Positions 20,751 through 31,423 of a DNA stretch of 64,000 nucleotides are shown here, one piece after another. The DNA is from Lysobacter arenosi. Its GTDB lineage: Bacteria; Pseudomonadota; Gammaproteobacteria; Xanthomonadales; Xanthomonadaceae. Where the stretch lies: positions 2,790,001-2,854,000 of the forward strand of contig NZ_CP071517.1 of assembly GCF_016613475.2 (NCBI RefSeq). Reading direction: 5' to 3'. How positions within the stretch are numbered: the first letter of the stretch is position 1; every line of letters starts with the position of its first letter. A program made the position numbers and the translations under genes. A model generated the notes under the pieces. It had not been told where the DNA came from. It ran no database searches and saw only the letters and a list, made by a program, of their open reading frames with translations.

Positions 20751-20777
20751 GTCGCTCCCGCCTCGTCGTGCGTGTCA

Positions 20778-21770
<993 letters not shown>

Positions 21771-21804
21771 GGCGTGGACTCGTGTGAGTGTTCTAACTGG
21801 GCGG

Positions 21805-22935
21805 TCACAGCAGGTTCCTCAGGCGCACCAGGGTGGCGATGCGGCTGCGGAACGCGGCGTGGTCGCGTGCGGTGGGCGTGGACAGGGCGTCGCGGATCTC
21901 GGCAGCCGGGACGCTGAAGCGTTCCGAGAGCATCACCACCTGCGCTTCGCCGCCGAGCGCGGCGGCCTGCGGGTCGCGGCGACGCAAGCGCGCAAGGAAG
22001 GCGTTGCGCACGGCCTCGTGCAGCAGGTGGGCGTAGCCATAGCGGTAGACATGCTCGCCGCTGGCGACGACGTGCTCGAGCAGCGAGCGGCGTTCGCTGG
22101 CCGGCGCCGGCAACTGCGGACCGAAACGCTGCGCGCGCAGCCACAGCCACGCAAGCAGTGCCAGCAGCAGCGGCAGCCAGGCCATCCAGCTGTCGAGCAC
22201 CAGCGTCCACCAGAAAGACGGCATGTCGGCGGCGTAGATCAGGTGCACGGTGCCGGCGCGATAGTTCGGTGCCAGCAGCTGGCGCGTCAGCGCGATATGC
22301 GGGCCGTCCTTGAGCGAATCGTTGCCGAGGAAGTCGAAGTCGGAGAGGACATCGACGTAGCCGCGACCATGCACGAGCCGCATGTAGACATTGCCGCTGC
22401 TGTCGGCCCAGCCCAGGGCGAGCTCGCCGGCGGTGCCCAGCAACTCCGCGCGTCGGCTTCGGCAGAATTCCACGTGCGGGTTTTCGCCGCGCACGTCCCA
22501 ACCGATGCACTTGCTCGGCGTGGTCGCCGGGACGACATCGAGCTGGGTCAACACGGGCACGACGGTGCCGGCAGCGAACGGACCGGGCGGTGGCGTGCGC
22601 ACCAGCAGGTGCCCGCCGCGTGCCACCCATTCGAGCAGCGCGCGGCCTTCCTCACGACTCAGTGTTCGCGGGTCGCGGTAAAGCAAGACGGTGTCGCGAT
22701 CGCCAAGAGGGTACTTGCTGCGCTGCAGGTTCGGCCTGGCCTGCGCCTTCACCCCGTCTGCGATCAACGCAAGCTTCAGCACGTACAGCGGATTGCTGCG
22801 GGCTTCGCCGGTGCGCGGCAGCGGCACCGTTTCTTCGACACGCTCGTAGTTGCGCAACCACCAGGTCACCGCGAGTGCGAGCAGGCCCAGCACCACGACG
22901 ACGACGATGGCGACCCGCGCGTTGTGGCGGCTCAT
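21805..22935 (-). CDS. DUF4350 domain membrane protein of the MoxR operon
   Basis: A 376-residue protein with an N-terminal transmembrane helix (about 8-27), a middle domain with a glutamine-amidotransferase-like look (LLEWVARGGHLLVRTPP, typical of DUF4350), a second transmembrane helix near residues 245-265 and a basic cytoplasmic tail. Its start overlaps the upstream DUF4129 gene by four bases (ATGA). It probably belongs to the MoxR-linked membrane complex. Confidence 0.85.
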   Translation of the reverse strand: MSRHNARVAIVVVVVLGLLALAVTWWLRNYERVEETVPLPRTGEARSNPLYVLKLALIADGVKAQARPNLQRSKYPLGDRDTVLLYRDPRTLSREEGRALLEWVARGGHLLVRTPPPGPFAAGTVVPVLTQLDVVPATTPSKCIGWDVRGENPHVEFCRSRRAELLGTAGELALGWADSSGNVYMRLVHGRGYVDVLSDFDFLGNDSLKDGPHIALTRQLLAPNYRAGTVHLIYAADMPSFWWTLVLDSWMAWLPLLLALLAWLWLRAQRFGPQLPAPASERRSLLEHVVASGEHVYRYGYAHLLHEAVRNAFLARLRRRDPQAAALGGEAQVVMLSERFSVPAAEIRDALSTPTARDHAAFRSRIATLVRLRNLL

Positions 22936-24536
22936 GCCGCCACTCCCGTCGGGCCCGTGACCGGTGCCCAGGCGAAGCGACGCGCCAGCTCATCGATCAG
23001 GCCGTCGAGCTCGTCGCCTGCGGGGAACCGCTGGGCATAGGCGGCGTACTGCCAGGTGCGAACCGCCTGCGCGAAGGCGTCACGTTCTTCGGTACGCGCG
23101 AGCTTGCGCGATGCGCGCAGGCATTCGGCCTCGGTCGCGCCCGGCACCAGCGTGGCTCCAGTGCGCGCCACCATCGCTTCGACACTGGCCCGGTACAGCA
23201 GCGCCAACGCCTCGCGCTGGCGGCCTTCGCGCCAGAGCCTGCGCACCACCGCCGGGACGTCGTCGGGCAGCGGCAGTTCGGGTTCGGCGAGGTCGGACAG
23301 GCGCAGCCCACCAGCCTCGCGTTCCTCGCGCGCGACGCCATCGCGGAACCAGACCAGCCAACGCGGCGCGGTGACCAGCAGGACGATCACCAGCACGCCC
23401 AGCACGACCCACAGCCCGAACTCGCTGATCAGTGCGACGATCGAACCCAGCCATGGCCATTGCAGCCGCTCGCGCTCATCTTCCGGCTTCTTCTTCGCAT
23501 CGCGCGGCTTCCAAGTGGCGACCGTGCGCTTGGGGCTCACGGTCGGGTCTGCGTACGCCTTGGCGACGGCCTTGCGCAGGCTGGCGTCGTCGACCAGGGA
23601 GCGGCCGAAAATCTGTTGCGGCGTTACTCGCGTGATCTTCCGGTTGCCGGCCGGTGTGCCGGGTACGACGTACTCGCCGTCGGTCTGCGGCAGTGACTGC
23701 GATTCGCCGTCCTGCGCATGCGACACCGCCGGCATCGTCGCGAACGCGAACGCCAGCAGCAACAGCAGCGGCGCACCGGCGCTGGCCAGGCGCGCGCCGA
23801 GGCGACGCAGGGCCAGCTCGATATCCCAGGCCTCGATCTCCGTGCGGCGGTTGAGGTACAGGCCCAGTCCCGCGCCGACGAAGAACGGTTCAATAAGGCT
23901 GGTCGCAGCCCAGGCCAGCAGGTTGCTGACCAGCTGCAGCCAGGCGGGCATGTTCTGCACCACCTTCCACACGGAGCTGCCGAACTGCGCCATGTACTCG
24001 CCGGGCACGAACAACATGGTGGCGGCAAAGAAGCCCATCAGCAGGGCGACCTCGAAGTGGACACAGATGATCGTCAGCGCGGAGCCGACACCGTACGCGG
24101 GCGCGCCCAGCGTTTTCCGACGCTCCGCCGCCTCCTGGCCACGTCCGCCTTCGAGCAGGTCGACTGGCAGGTACAACGAACGGACCGGGCCCAGGCGGCG
24201 CCAGGTCAGGTACGGCAAGGCCCAGCGCAGGCCCCAGCTGCGCTGCGCCTGCAGGGTCTGGCGCGGCGTCGGTACGTCGCCGAACACGGCGCGCGAGAGG
24301 ACGTACAGCGGAATGCGATCGAACACCGGCTTCAGCCACCACATCGCCAGGCCGGCCAGCCACAACGCATCCGTCGCCCAGGCCAGGGCATTGAGCACCA
24401 GCAGGACAGGCACTGTCAGCGCCAGCCACGGCTTCCAGATGGCCGCGGCGTGGCGACGGGTGAGCGCGGTGCCGAGCTCGACGGCTTCCCACGCGGTGCG
24501 CGGTCGCAACGCCACCGTCAGCGATTCGATCCTCAT
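22932..24536 (-). CDS. DUF4129 domain multi-spanning membrane protein
   Basis: A 534-residue protein with several transmembrane helices in the N-terminal half (about 38-75, 155-180, 205-235, 262-282). A soluble, probably periplasmic segment follows, then a further helix (about 380-402) and a C-terminal cytoplasmic DUF4129-type helical region (VVRRLWREGRQREALALLYRASVE). ATG 24536 overlaps the stop of the SpoIIM-type gene (ATGA); a much longer frame continues upstream but only as a shadow of that gene. It is the largest member of the MoxR operon, with no assigned function. Confidence 0.85.
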   Translation of the reverse strand: MRIESLTVALRPRTAWEAVELGTALTRRHAAAIWKPWLALTVPVLLVLNALAWATDALWLAGLAMWWLKPVFDRIPLYVLSRAVFGDVPTPRQTLQAQRSWGLRWALPYLTWRRLGPVRSLYLPVDLLEGGRGQEAAERRKTLGAPAYGVGSALTIICVHFEVALLMGFFAATMLFVPGEYMAQFGSSVWKVVQNMPAWLQLVSNLLAWAATSLIEPFFVGAGLGLYLNRRTEIEAWDIELALRRLGARLASAGAPLLLLLAFAFATMPAVSHAQDGESQSLPQTDGEYVVPGTPAGNRKITRVTPQQIFGRSLVDDASLRKAVAKAYADPTVSPKRTVATWKPRDAKKKPEDERERLQWPWLGSIVALISEFGLWVVLGVLVIVLLVTAPRWLVWFRDGVAREEREAGGLRLSDLAEPELPLPDDVPAVVRRLWREGRQREALALLYRASVEAMVARTGATLVPGATEAECLRASRKLARTEERDAFAQAVRTWQYAAYAQRFPAGDELDGLIDELARRFAWAPVTGPTGVAA

Positions 24537-25549
24537 GCGGTTTCGCCGACCTCGGCCAAGTCGTGATTGCGTCCGCCCCGCCACAGCCACAGCAGCGTCA
24601 GCGTCCACAACGCGGCGCCGACGCTGTACTTGATCCACGCCGGCATCCACGCAATCGACGACCAGAACGCTTCGACGAACGCGGCGAACACCAGCATCGC
24701 CAGCACGCCCAGGCACAGCAGTGCACCGCGCCGCCCGCCGTCGACGAGCGCATCGATGCGGCGGCGCTGCCCCGGCGCGACCAGGTTCAGACCCAGGCGC
24801 AGCCCCGCGCCGCCGGCAATGACAATCGCGGTGAGTTCCGGCGCGGAGTGGGCGGCGACGAAGCGCCAGAACGGATCGCCGTGGCCCACCGCCTGAAGGT
24901 GGCCGGCGACTCCGCCGATCATGATGCCGTTGACGATCAGCACCACCACCGCACCGATTCCCGCGAGCAGGCCGCTGGCGAAGGTGCGGAAGCCGATGCT
25001 GACGTTGTTCCAGACGTAATGGCCGAACATCGCCACGTCGGTGCCGTTGTCGCGGCCAAGCTTGCGCAACGGGTCGTCCGGGTCGTACATCGACTCGAAC
25101 TGCATCAACTGGGCCGGATCGAACAGCGACGACGACAGCTCCGGCGTCAGCTGGATGGCGACGAACACCACCAGCAGCGGCAACCAGAACAGCAGCGCCG
25201 AGGCCGCCATGCAGCCACGCTCGGCGCGCACCAGGCGCGGGAAGCCGGCCAGCAGGAACTCCACCACCCGGCGCCAGCGCGGCGGCGGCGTGCGATAGAG
25301 CAGGCCGTGGCCGCGCTGCATCAGCTGCTGCAGGCGATCGGTCACCAGCGGGCTGTAACCGCGGCGGCGCGCCAGCGCCAGCTGCTGGCACAGGCGCCGG
25401 TAGCGTGCCGGCATTTCGTGGTCGGCCAGGCCATGCCACTGGCGGCGCGACATGCGCGCGCGCTTTACCTGCTGGCCGCGCGCATCGAGCCATTGCTCGA
25501 ACGCGTTCCACTCGGGCTGGTGACGCTTGACGAAGTGTTCCTGCCGCAT
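24533..25549 (-). CDS. SpoIIM-family (stage II sporulation protein M-like) membrane protein
   Basis: A 338-residue protein. A basic, Trp/Gln-rich cytoplasmic N-terminus (VKRHQPEWNAFEQWLD is typical) is followed by five or so transmembrane helices with the family's conserved YVWNNVSIGFRTFASGLL and FVAAHSAPELTAIVIAGGAG blocks. Despite the name it has nothing to do with sporulation here; this family recurs beside MoxR and RDD genes in Gram-negative bacteria. It follows the RDD gene after one base and overlaps the DUF4129 gene by four. Confidence 0.9.
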   Translation of the reverse strand: MRQEHFVKRHQPEWNAFEQWLDARGQQVKRARMSRRQWHGLADHEMPARYRRLCQQLALARRRGYSPLVTDRLQQLMQRGHGLLYRTPPPRWRRVVEFLLAGFPRLVRAERGCMAASALLFWLPLLVVFVAIQLTPELSSSLFDPAQLMQFESMYDPDDPLRKLGRDNGTDVAMFGHYVWNNVSIGFRTFASGLLAGIGAVVVLIVNGIMIGGVAGHLQAVGHGDPFWRFVAAHSAPELTAIVIAGGAGLRLGLNLVAPGQRRRIDALVDGGRRGALLCLGVLAMLVFAAFVEAFWSSIAWMPAWIKYSVGAALWTLTLLWLWRGGRNHDLAEVGETA

Positions 25550-25550
25550 C

Positions 25551-26234
25551 TCAGCGCCGCCCCAACAGCCAGTTGGCCATGCCGTAAAGGCGCGTCACCG
25601 CAAGCGTGCCGCGCGCGCCGGTGAGCGGCGTGGCGAACTCTGCGAGTTCTTCCTGGCGGGCCTGGGTCAGCCGCGGACCACGTTCAGCGAACGACACCAG
25701 TGCCGCCTGCTCGTAGGGTTGCAGTGCGACCGGCGGCGCCATCACATGGTCGACCGGCGTCGGCGAGGGCGTCTGGGCGCGGACGTCATGCACGACCAGC
25801 GTGCCGGCGACCATGTCGCCAATGCGCCGGCCCCAGGGATCGAACAGGCTGCTGACCAGGCCGGCCGCATAACCGAACGGCAGCATGTCGACCACGCGCA
25901 ACAGGTTGCGCGTGAACGCGGCCAACCAGCCCACCGGCGCGCCATTGGCGGCGACCACGCGCAGCCCCAGGGTGCGCTTGCCGGGCGTGCGGCCGTCCCA
26001 CAACGCCTCGAACAGCACCGGATAGAACCAGTACACCAGGAACAGCACGACCGCGTTGAAGCCCGCGCCGCTGCGCCCCAGCACCCCCAGCACCATCGCC
26101 GCGACAAACACGATGCCGAACCGGATCATCAGGTCCAGCAACCAGGCCAGCGCCCGCGGCACCGGACCGGCCGCGGGCAGGTGAAGGGCGACGCCTTCGG
26201 GCGTCACCACTTCACGGTAGGTGTCGAGCATCAC
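25551..26234 (-). CDS. RDD-family membrane protein (second in MoxR operon)
   Basis: A 227-residue protein with the RDD signature: Arg-Ala-Leu-Ala-Trp-Leu-Leu-Asp at the first helix, then DGRTPGKRTLGLRVV and a third helix, with a hydrophilic tail of about 75 residues. RDD proteins are three-helix inner-membrane proteins of poorly known role. It is encoded 36 bases after the first RDD gene and one base before the SpoIIM-type gene. Confidence 0.88.
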   Translation of the reverse strand: MMLDTYREVVTPEGVALHLPAAGPVPRALAWLLDLMIRFGIVFVAAMVLGVLGRSGAGFNAVVLFLVYWFYPVLFEALWDGRTPGKRTLGLRVVAANGAPVGWLAAFTRNLLRVVDMLPFGYAAGLVSSLFDPWGRRIGDMVAGTLVVHDVRAQTPSPTPVDHVMAPPVALQPYEQAALVSFAERGPRLTQARQEELAEFATPLTGARGTLAVTRLYGMANWLLGRR

Positions 26235-26270
26235 CTGTCGACTACCAGTGTTGGCGATGGGTATTGAAGA

Positions 26271-26789
26271 TCAGGCGTTGACGACCATCGTGTCGGCAAT
26301 GTGGTCGTGCAGGCAGCGGCGCTGCTCGCCGAAGATCCACAGGATGTTGGCGAGGCTGAAGATCCAGCCCAGGTACGGGACGGCACCGATCAGGCCCGGC
26401 ACGAAATAACGCAGCCAGAACAGGCGGCCCAGGGTCGCGCGCTCGCCGTCGGTACGGACGATGCGGATGCCGATCGTGCGCTTGCCGATGGTCTGGCCTT
26501 CGCGGCTGAGCAGCATCAGCGTGTAGATGAACAACGCGATGTAGCCGACCACGCTCAGCAGGATCAGCGATCCGCCGAGCTCGCCGATGCCACGGGTCGG
26601 GTTGTAGCGGAACACGCCGATCAGGGCCGGGATGGCGATGACCATCGATACGCCGGCATCGACCAGCGCGGCCAGCAGCCGCGGCAATCGCCCGGCGGTG
26701 ACCATTTCGTCGTCAAAGCGCTCGGCGGCGGTGGGCTGCACCTGCGCCGTCGGCGCCGCATACGGGTTGCGGTATTCGAAACCTTCCAT
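26271..26789 (-). CDS. RDD-family membrane protein (first in MoxR operon)
   Basis: A 172-residue RDD protein: a hydrophilic N-terminus of about 30 residues, then LPRLLAALVDAGVSMV (first helix with the Asp), IGKRTIGIRIVRTDG and two further helices. It opens the seven-gene minus-strand operon that runs to 19413. The 73-base gap to the carbonic anhydrase gene upstream should hold the promoter or continue the transcript. Confidence 0.88.
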   Translation of the reverse strand: MEGFEYRNPYAAPTAQVQPTAAERFDDEMVTAGRLPRLLAALVDAGVSMVIAIPALIGVFRYNPTRGIGELGGSLILLSVVGYIALFIYTLMLLSREGQTIGKRTIGIRIVRTDGERATLGRLFWLRYFVPGLIGAVPYLGWIFSLANILWIFGEQRRCLHDHIADTMVVNA

Positions 26790-26862
26790 GTATCCCCCAT
26801 TCCCTTGCGGGAAGTCCTTGTGGATGCGGTGCCCGCGACCCCCTGCCGCGGCCTGCCGCGCG

Positions 26863-27402
26863 CTACCCCATCATCCCGAGGTAGCGGTCCTTCAATCGTA
26901 CATAGTGCTGGGCGCTGTAGTGCAGTTGCTCGATCTCGCGCTCGCTCAGCCGGCGCACCAGCCGGGCCGGGTTACCCAGCCACAGCTCGCCCTCGCCGAC
27001 CTGCTTGCCCGGTGCGATCACTGCCCCGGCTCCCACGAAACCATAGCGGTGCACGCGGGCGCCGTCGAGCACCCGGGCACCCATGCCGATCAGGCAGAAG
27101 TCGTCGAGGGTGCAGGCGTGCAGGATGGCGCCATGGCCGACCGTCACGTCGTTGCCGATCACCGTCGGCACGCCGCCCGGTTGCGTGAACGGTCCTTCGT
27201 GCGTGACATGGACGATGGTGCCGTCCTGGATATTGGTGCGCGCGCCGATGTGGATGCTGTTGACGTCGCCGCGGATCACGCACATCGGCCAGATCGAGAC
27301 GTCGTCGCCGAGGGTGACCGCGCCGATGACTACGGCCGAAGGATCGATGTAGACCCGGTCGCCGTGGCTGGGAAACGTGTCGAGGTAGGGGCGCATGGTC
27401 AT
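26863..27402 (-). CDS. Gamma-carbonic anhydrase family protein (YrdA/PaaY-like)
   Basis: A 179-residue left-handed beta-helix protein with hexapeptide repeats (VVIGAVTLGDDVSIWP, IHIGARTNIQDG). The metal-binding His pattern is present: VHVTH followed by GHGAILHAC. Such proteins are Zn or Fe trimers; some hydrate CO2, others act on thioesters. It is on the same strand as the RDD-MoxR operon and 73 bases upstream of it. Confidence 0.9.
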   Translation of the reverse strand: MTMRPYLDTFPSHGDRVYIDPSAVVIGAVTLGDDVSIWPMCVIRGDVNSIHIGARTNIQDGTIVHVTHEGPFTQPGGVPTVIGNDVTVGHGAILHACTLDDFCLIGMGARVLDGARVHRYGFVGAGAVIAPGKQVGEGELWLGNPARLVRRLSEREIEQLHYSAQHYVRLKDRYLGMMG

Positions 27403-27496
27403 GGCCCGATTCTATCCGGAGGGGGGTTTAAGCGGCGGCATCGATGTCCGCGCATGCCCTGCTCCGCCCACCCCGGCGCGGTCTACACTCACCCGT

Positions 27497-28933
27497 ATGG
27501 ACATCACCGCCGACACTCCCCTGGACGAACTTGCCGCCACCCGCGAGCGCCTGAGCCAGGCCTGGCTGAAGAACAAGCCGGACCATGCCCAGCGACGCGC
27601 CGACCTGGTTCGCCTGCGTGACGCGTTTCGTGCCCGCATCGCCTCCATGGACGCGGCCATTCGTGCCGATTTCGGCCATCGCAGCCAGCACGAGAACCTG
27701 CTGTCGGAAGCGATGATCGTGCTGGCCGAGATCGACCACGCCCTGGGCCACCTGCGTCGCTGGATGCGTCCGCGTCGCGCCGCGGTCGGCTGGCGCTTCT
27801 GGCCGGCAAGTGCGCAGATCCGTCCGGAACCGGTCGGCGTGGTCGGCATCCTGTCGCCATGGAATTACCCGGTGAACCTCGCCCTGGTGCCGCTGGTGTC
27901 GGCGATCGCCGCCGGCAACCACGTTTACCTCAAGCCGTCCGAGCACGCGCCCCGCACCAGCATGTGGATGCGCGAACTGTTGTCGGAGGTGTTCCCGGCC
28001 GACCGCGTCGCGGTCGCGCTCGGCGGCCCGGAAGTCGGCTCCGCCTTTGCCGGGCTGCCGTTCGACCACCTGTTGTTCACCGGCTCGACCGCGGTCGGGC
28101 GCAAGGTGATGGCTGCCGCCGCGCCGAACCTCACGCCGGTCACGCTGGAGCTGGGCGGCAAGGCGCCGGCGATCGTCTGCGCCGACTATCCGCTCGACCG
28201 CGCCGCCGCGCGCATCGCCACCGGCAAGTGGTTCAATGCCGGGCAGACCTGCATCGGCGTCGACTATGTGCTGATCGATGCGGCACGGCGGGATGCATTC
28301 GTCGAAGCAATGCAGGCCGAGCTGCGTTCGCGCTATGGCGACTTCAATGCGCCGACCGACTACACCCGCATCATCAACGACGGCCAGTTCGCGCGACTGC
28401 GCGGTTACGTCGACGATGCACGCGCACGCGGCCTGACCGTGCTCGAACCGGTGACGCAGAACCTCGACGACGCAGCACGCGTGCGCAATGCGCAGGACCG
28501 CCTGTTCCCGCCGACCCTGGTGCTGGATCCGCCGCGCGATGCGGAAGTGATGCGCCACGAGATCTTCGGGCCGATCCTGCCGGTGCTGAGCTATCGCACG
28601 CTCGACGAGGCAATCGCGCAGGTGCAGTCGCTGGAGCGCCCGCTGGCGCTGTATCCGTTCAGTGGCGACAACGCCAACATCGAAAAGATCCTCGCCAACA
28701 CACTGTCGGGCGGCGTCACCGTCAACGACACGCTGCTGCATTTCGGCGCGCACGACCTGCCTTTCGGCGGCATCGGTCCCAGCGGCATCGGCGCGATCCA
28801 CGGCCGCACCGGCTTCGACACCTTCAGCAAGCTGCTGCCGGTGTTCCGCCAGCGCCGCATGGCTGCCAGCGACTTGTTGAAGCCGCCGTACAGCGGTGCG
28901 ATCGACAAGATGGTGCGCTGGCTGGCGAAGTAG
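27497..28933 (+). CDS. Aldehyde dehydrogenase, coniferyl-aldehyde dehydrogenase type
   Basis: A 478-residue NAD(P)-dependent aldehyde dehydrogenase. SPWNYPVNL, LKPSEHAPRTS, FTGSTAVGRKV, catalytic Glu in LELGGKAP and catalytic Cys in NAGQTCIGVDY are in place. The C-terminal part with a hydrophobic tail region resembles the coniferyl/long-chain aldehyde dehydrogenase branch. Substrate is probably an aromatic or fatty aldehyde. ATG 27497 has no Shine-Dalgarno but TACACT ends 7 bases upstream, a possible leaderless start. Confidence 0.92.
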   Translation: MDITADTPLDELAATRERLSQAWLKNKPDHAQRRADLVRLRDAFRARIASMDAAIRADFGHRSQHENLLSEAMIVLAEIDHALGHLRRWMRPRRAAVGWRFWPASAQIRPEPVGVVGILSPWNYPVNLALVPLVSAIAAGNHVYLKPSEHAPRTSMWMRELLSEVFPADRVAVALGGPEVGSAFAGLPFDHLLFTGSTAVGRKVMAAAAPNLTPVTLELGGKAPAIVCADYPLDRAAARIATGKWFNAGQTCIGVDYVLIDAARRDAFVEAMQAELRSRYGDFNAPTDYTRIINDGQFARLRGYVDDARARGLTVLEPVTQNLDDAARVRNAQDRLFPPTLVLDPPRDAEVMRHEIFGPILPVLSYRTLDEAIAQVQSLERPLALYPFSGDNANIEKILANTLSGGVTVNDTLLHFGAHDLPFGGIGPSGIGAIHGRTGFDTFSKLLPVFRQRRMAASDLLKPPYSGAIDKMVRWLAK

Positions 28934-28950
28934 TCGGCGGGCGCTACGCT

Positions 28951-29050
28951 TCCTTCGACTTCGGCGCTACGCGCCTACGCTCAGGACGAACGGTGACGGT
29001 GGGATGTCCCCAAACCGTTCGTCCTGAGCGTAGCGCAGCGAAGTCGAAGG
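28951..29050. repeat. Long inverted repeat between convergent genes (dispersed element)
   Basis: Arms at 28951-28992 and 29014-29050 are near-perfect reverse complements; the left arm carries about five extra bases. They surround a 21-base loop. The arm text (CGTTCGTCCTGAGCG and AAGTCGAAGG) belongs to a palindromic element I recall as common in intergenic regions of GC-rich proteobacteria. It fills the gap between the convergent aldehyde dehydrogenase and threonine aldolase genes and could terminate both. Confidence 0.85.
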
Positions 29051-29058
29051 ACCGGCAC

Positions 29059-30075
<1,017 letters not shown>

Positions 30076-30134
30076 GGCGGGTCGTGGCGGGTGATCGGGG
30101 TTTCGGCGCCGAGTATGCCGCTAAACTTCCCGCC

Positions 30135-30905
30135 ATGAAGATCGCCAGCTGGAACGTCAACTCCCTCAACGTCCGCCTGCCCCACCTGCAGCAGTGGCTG
30201 GCGCAGTCCAACCCCGACATCGTCGCGCTGCAGGAAACCAAGCTCGAGGACGAGCGCTTCCCCGACGACGACCTGCTCGCCGCCGGTTACCGCAGCGTGT
30301 TCGCCGGGCAGAAGACCTACAACGGCGTGGCCGTGCTCTCGCGCGAGTCCGCCAGGGACGTGCAGATCGGAATCCCCGGCTTCGAGGACGAGCAGAAGCG
30401 CGTGCTGGCGGCGACCGTCGGCGACCTGCGCATCGTCAACCTCTACGTGGTCAACGGTCAGGACGTCGGCACCGACAAGTACGCCTACAAGCTGCGCTGG
30501 CTGGAGGCCGTGCACGACTGGCTGGCAACGGAGCTGGTGACGCATCCGCGAATGATCGTCCTGGGTGATTTCAACATCGCCCCCGATGACCGCGACGTCC
30601 ACGACGCCACCGTCTGGAACGACAGCCACATCCTCACCTCGCGTGCCGAACGCGATGCGCTTTTGAAGATCAACGCACTCGGCCTGCATGACGCATGGCG
30701 CGCGATGAATCCGGAGGAACGCCAGTTCAGCTGGTGGGATTACCGCCAGGGCGGCTTCCGCCGCAACCTCGGCCTGCGCATCGACATGACCCTGGTGTCG
30801 GAGGCGTTGCGACCGCATTGCGTCGACTCGGGCATCGACCGCGAGACGCGTACCTGGGACCGCCCGAGTGACCATGCCCCGGCGTGGGTGCAACTGGGCG
30901 GCTGA
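30135..30905 (+). CDS. xthA: Exodeoxyribonuclease III
   Basis: A 256-residue Mg-dependent AP endonuclease and 3'-5' exonuclease for base excision repair. Catalytic motifs: ASWNVNSLN, ALQETKLED (metal Glu), VLGDFNIAPDD, and the terminal PSDHAPAW with the catalytic His. TAAACT ends 7 bases before ATG 30135 and no Shine-Dalgarno is seen, so translation may start on a leaderless mRNA. A perfect terminator hairpin follows 20 bases after the stop. Confidence 0.96.
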   Translation: MKIASWNVNSLNVRLPHLQQWLAQSNPDIVALQETKLEDERFPDDDLLAAGYRSVFAGQKTYNGVAVLSRESARDVQIGIPGFEDEQKRVLAATVGDLRIVNLYVVNGQDVGTDKYAYKLRWLEAVHDWLATELVTHPRMIVLGDFNIAPDDRDVHDATVWNDSHILTSRAERDALLKINALGLHDAWRAMNPEERQFSWWDYRQGGFRRNLGLRIDMTLVSEALRPHCVDSGIDRETRTWDRPSDHAPAWVQLGG

Positions 30906-30925
30906 CGCCCGCGGCTTCGCTCAAC

Positions 30926-30956
30926 GCAAAAGGCCCGGCAATGCCGGGCCTTTTGC
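30926..30956. terminator. Bidirectional Rho-independent terminator
   Basis: A 14-bp perfect stem (30926-30939 with 30943-30956) and a three-base loop, with A4 on the left and T4 on the right arm. It serves both the xthA transcript and the convergent GlsB-type gene. Confidence 0.9.
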
Positions 30957-30990
30957 ATGACGTCTCCATGCAACGACCAGCGCGCAACCG

Positions 30991-31263
30991 TCAGCGCACG
31001 CGACCGCGCCGGAACAGGTTGACGATGGCCAGCAGCACGATCGCGCCGACCAGCGACATCAGCAAACCGCTCATGCTGAAGTTGCCGTCATTGATGTCGC
31101 CACCCAGACCGAACATGCCACCCAGCCAACCGCCGATGAAGGCACCGATGATGCCGACGACGATATTGAGGAACATGCCCTGTTGCGCGTCGGTCTTCAT
31201 GATCAGGCTGGCGACCCAGCCGATGATGCCGCCGACGATCAGCCAGACGAGGATACCCATCAT
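30991..31263 (-). CDS. GlsB/YeaQ/YmgE-family stress-response membrane protein
   Basis: A 90-residue protein of three hydrophobic helices rich in Gly, with the transglycosylase-associated (PF04226) pattern GILVWLIVGGIIGWVASLIM and NIVVGIIGAFIGGWLGG, ending in an Arg-rich tail. The family is induced in stress and stationary phase; its biochemical role is unknown. AGGAGA lies 9 bases before ATG 31263 (a second ATG follows at once). Confidence 0.93.
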   Translation of the reverse strand: MMGILVWLIVGGIIGWVASLIMKTDAQQGMFLNIVVGIIGAFIGGWLGGMFGLGGDINDGNFSMSGLLMSLVGAIVLLAIVNLFRRGRVR

Positions 31264-31423
31264 GCTCGTGTCTCCTTGACCCGCATCCAATGAGCGGCCA
31301 TGCGCCCCGAGGGTGGGGCGAGGCGAGTCTGTCTGGGTCGGCGTGATGGCGATGTCAGAAAAAGCAGCGAACAAGCGCCGTCGAGCGCCTGTTTCGCCTG
31401 TTTACCGGCTCGAACTGAAGCGC

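Noticed and set aside
24537..25511. N-terminal extension of the DUF4129 protein
   Set aside because: The added residues are an Arg/Pro/Ala-rich shadow of the SpoIIM-type gene. The ATGA overlap at 24533-24536 marks the real start.
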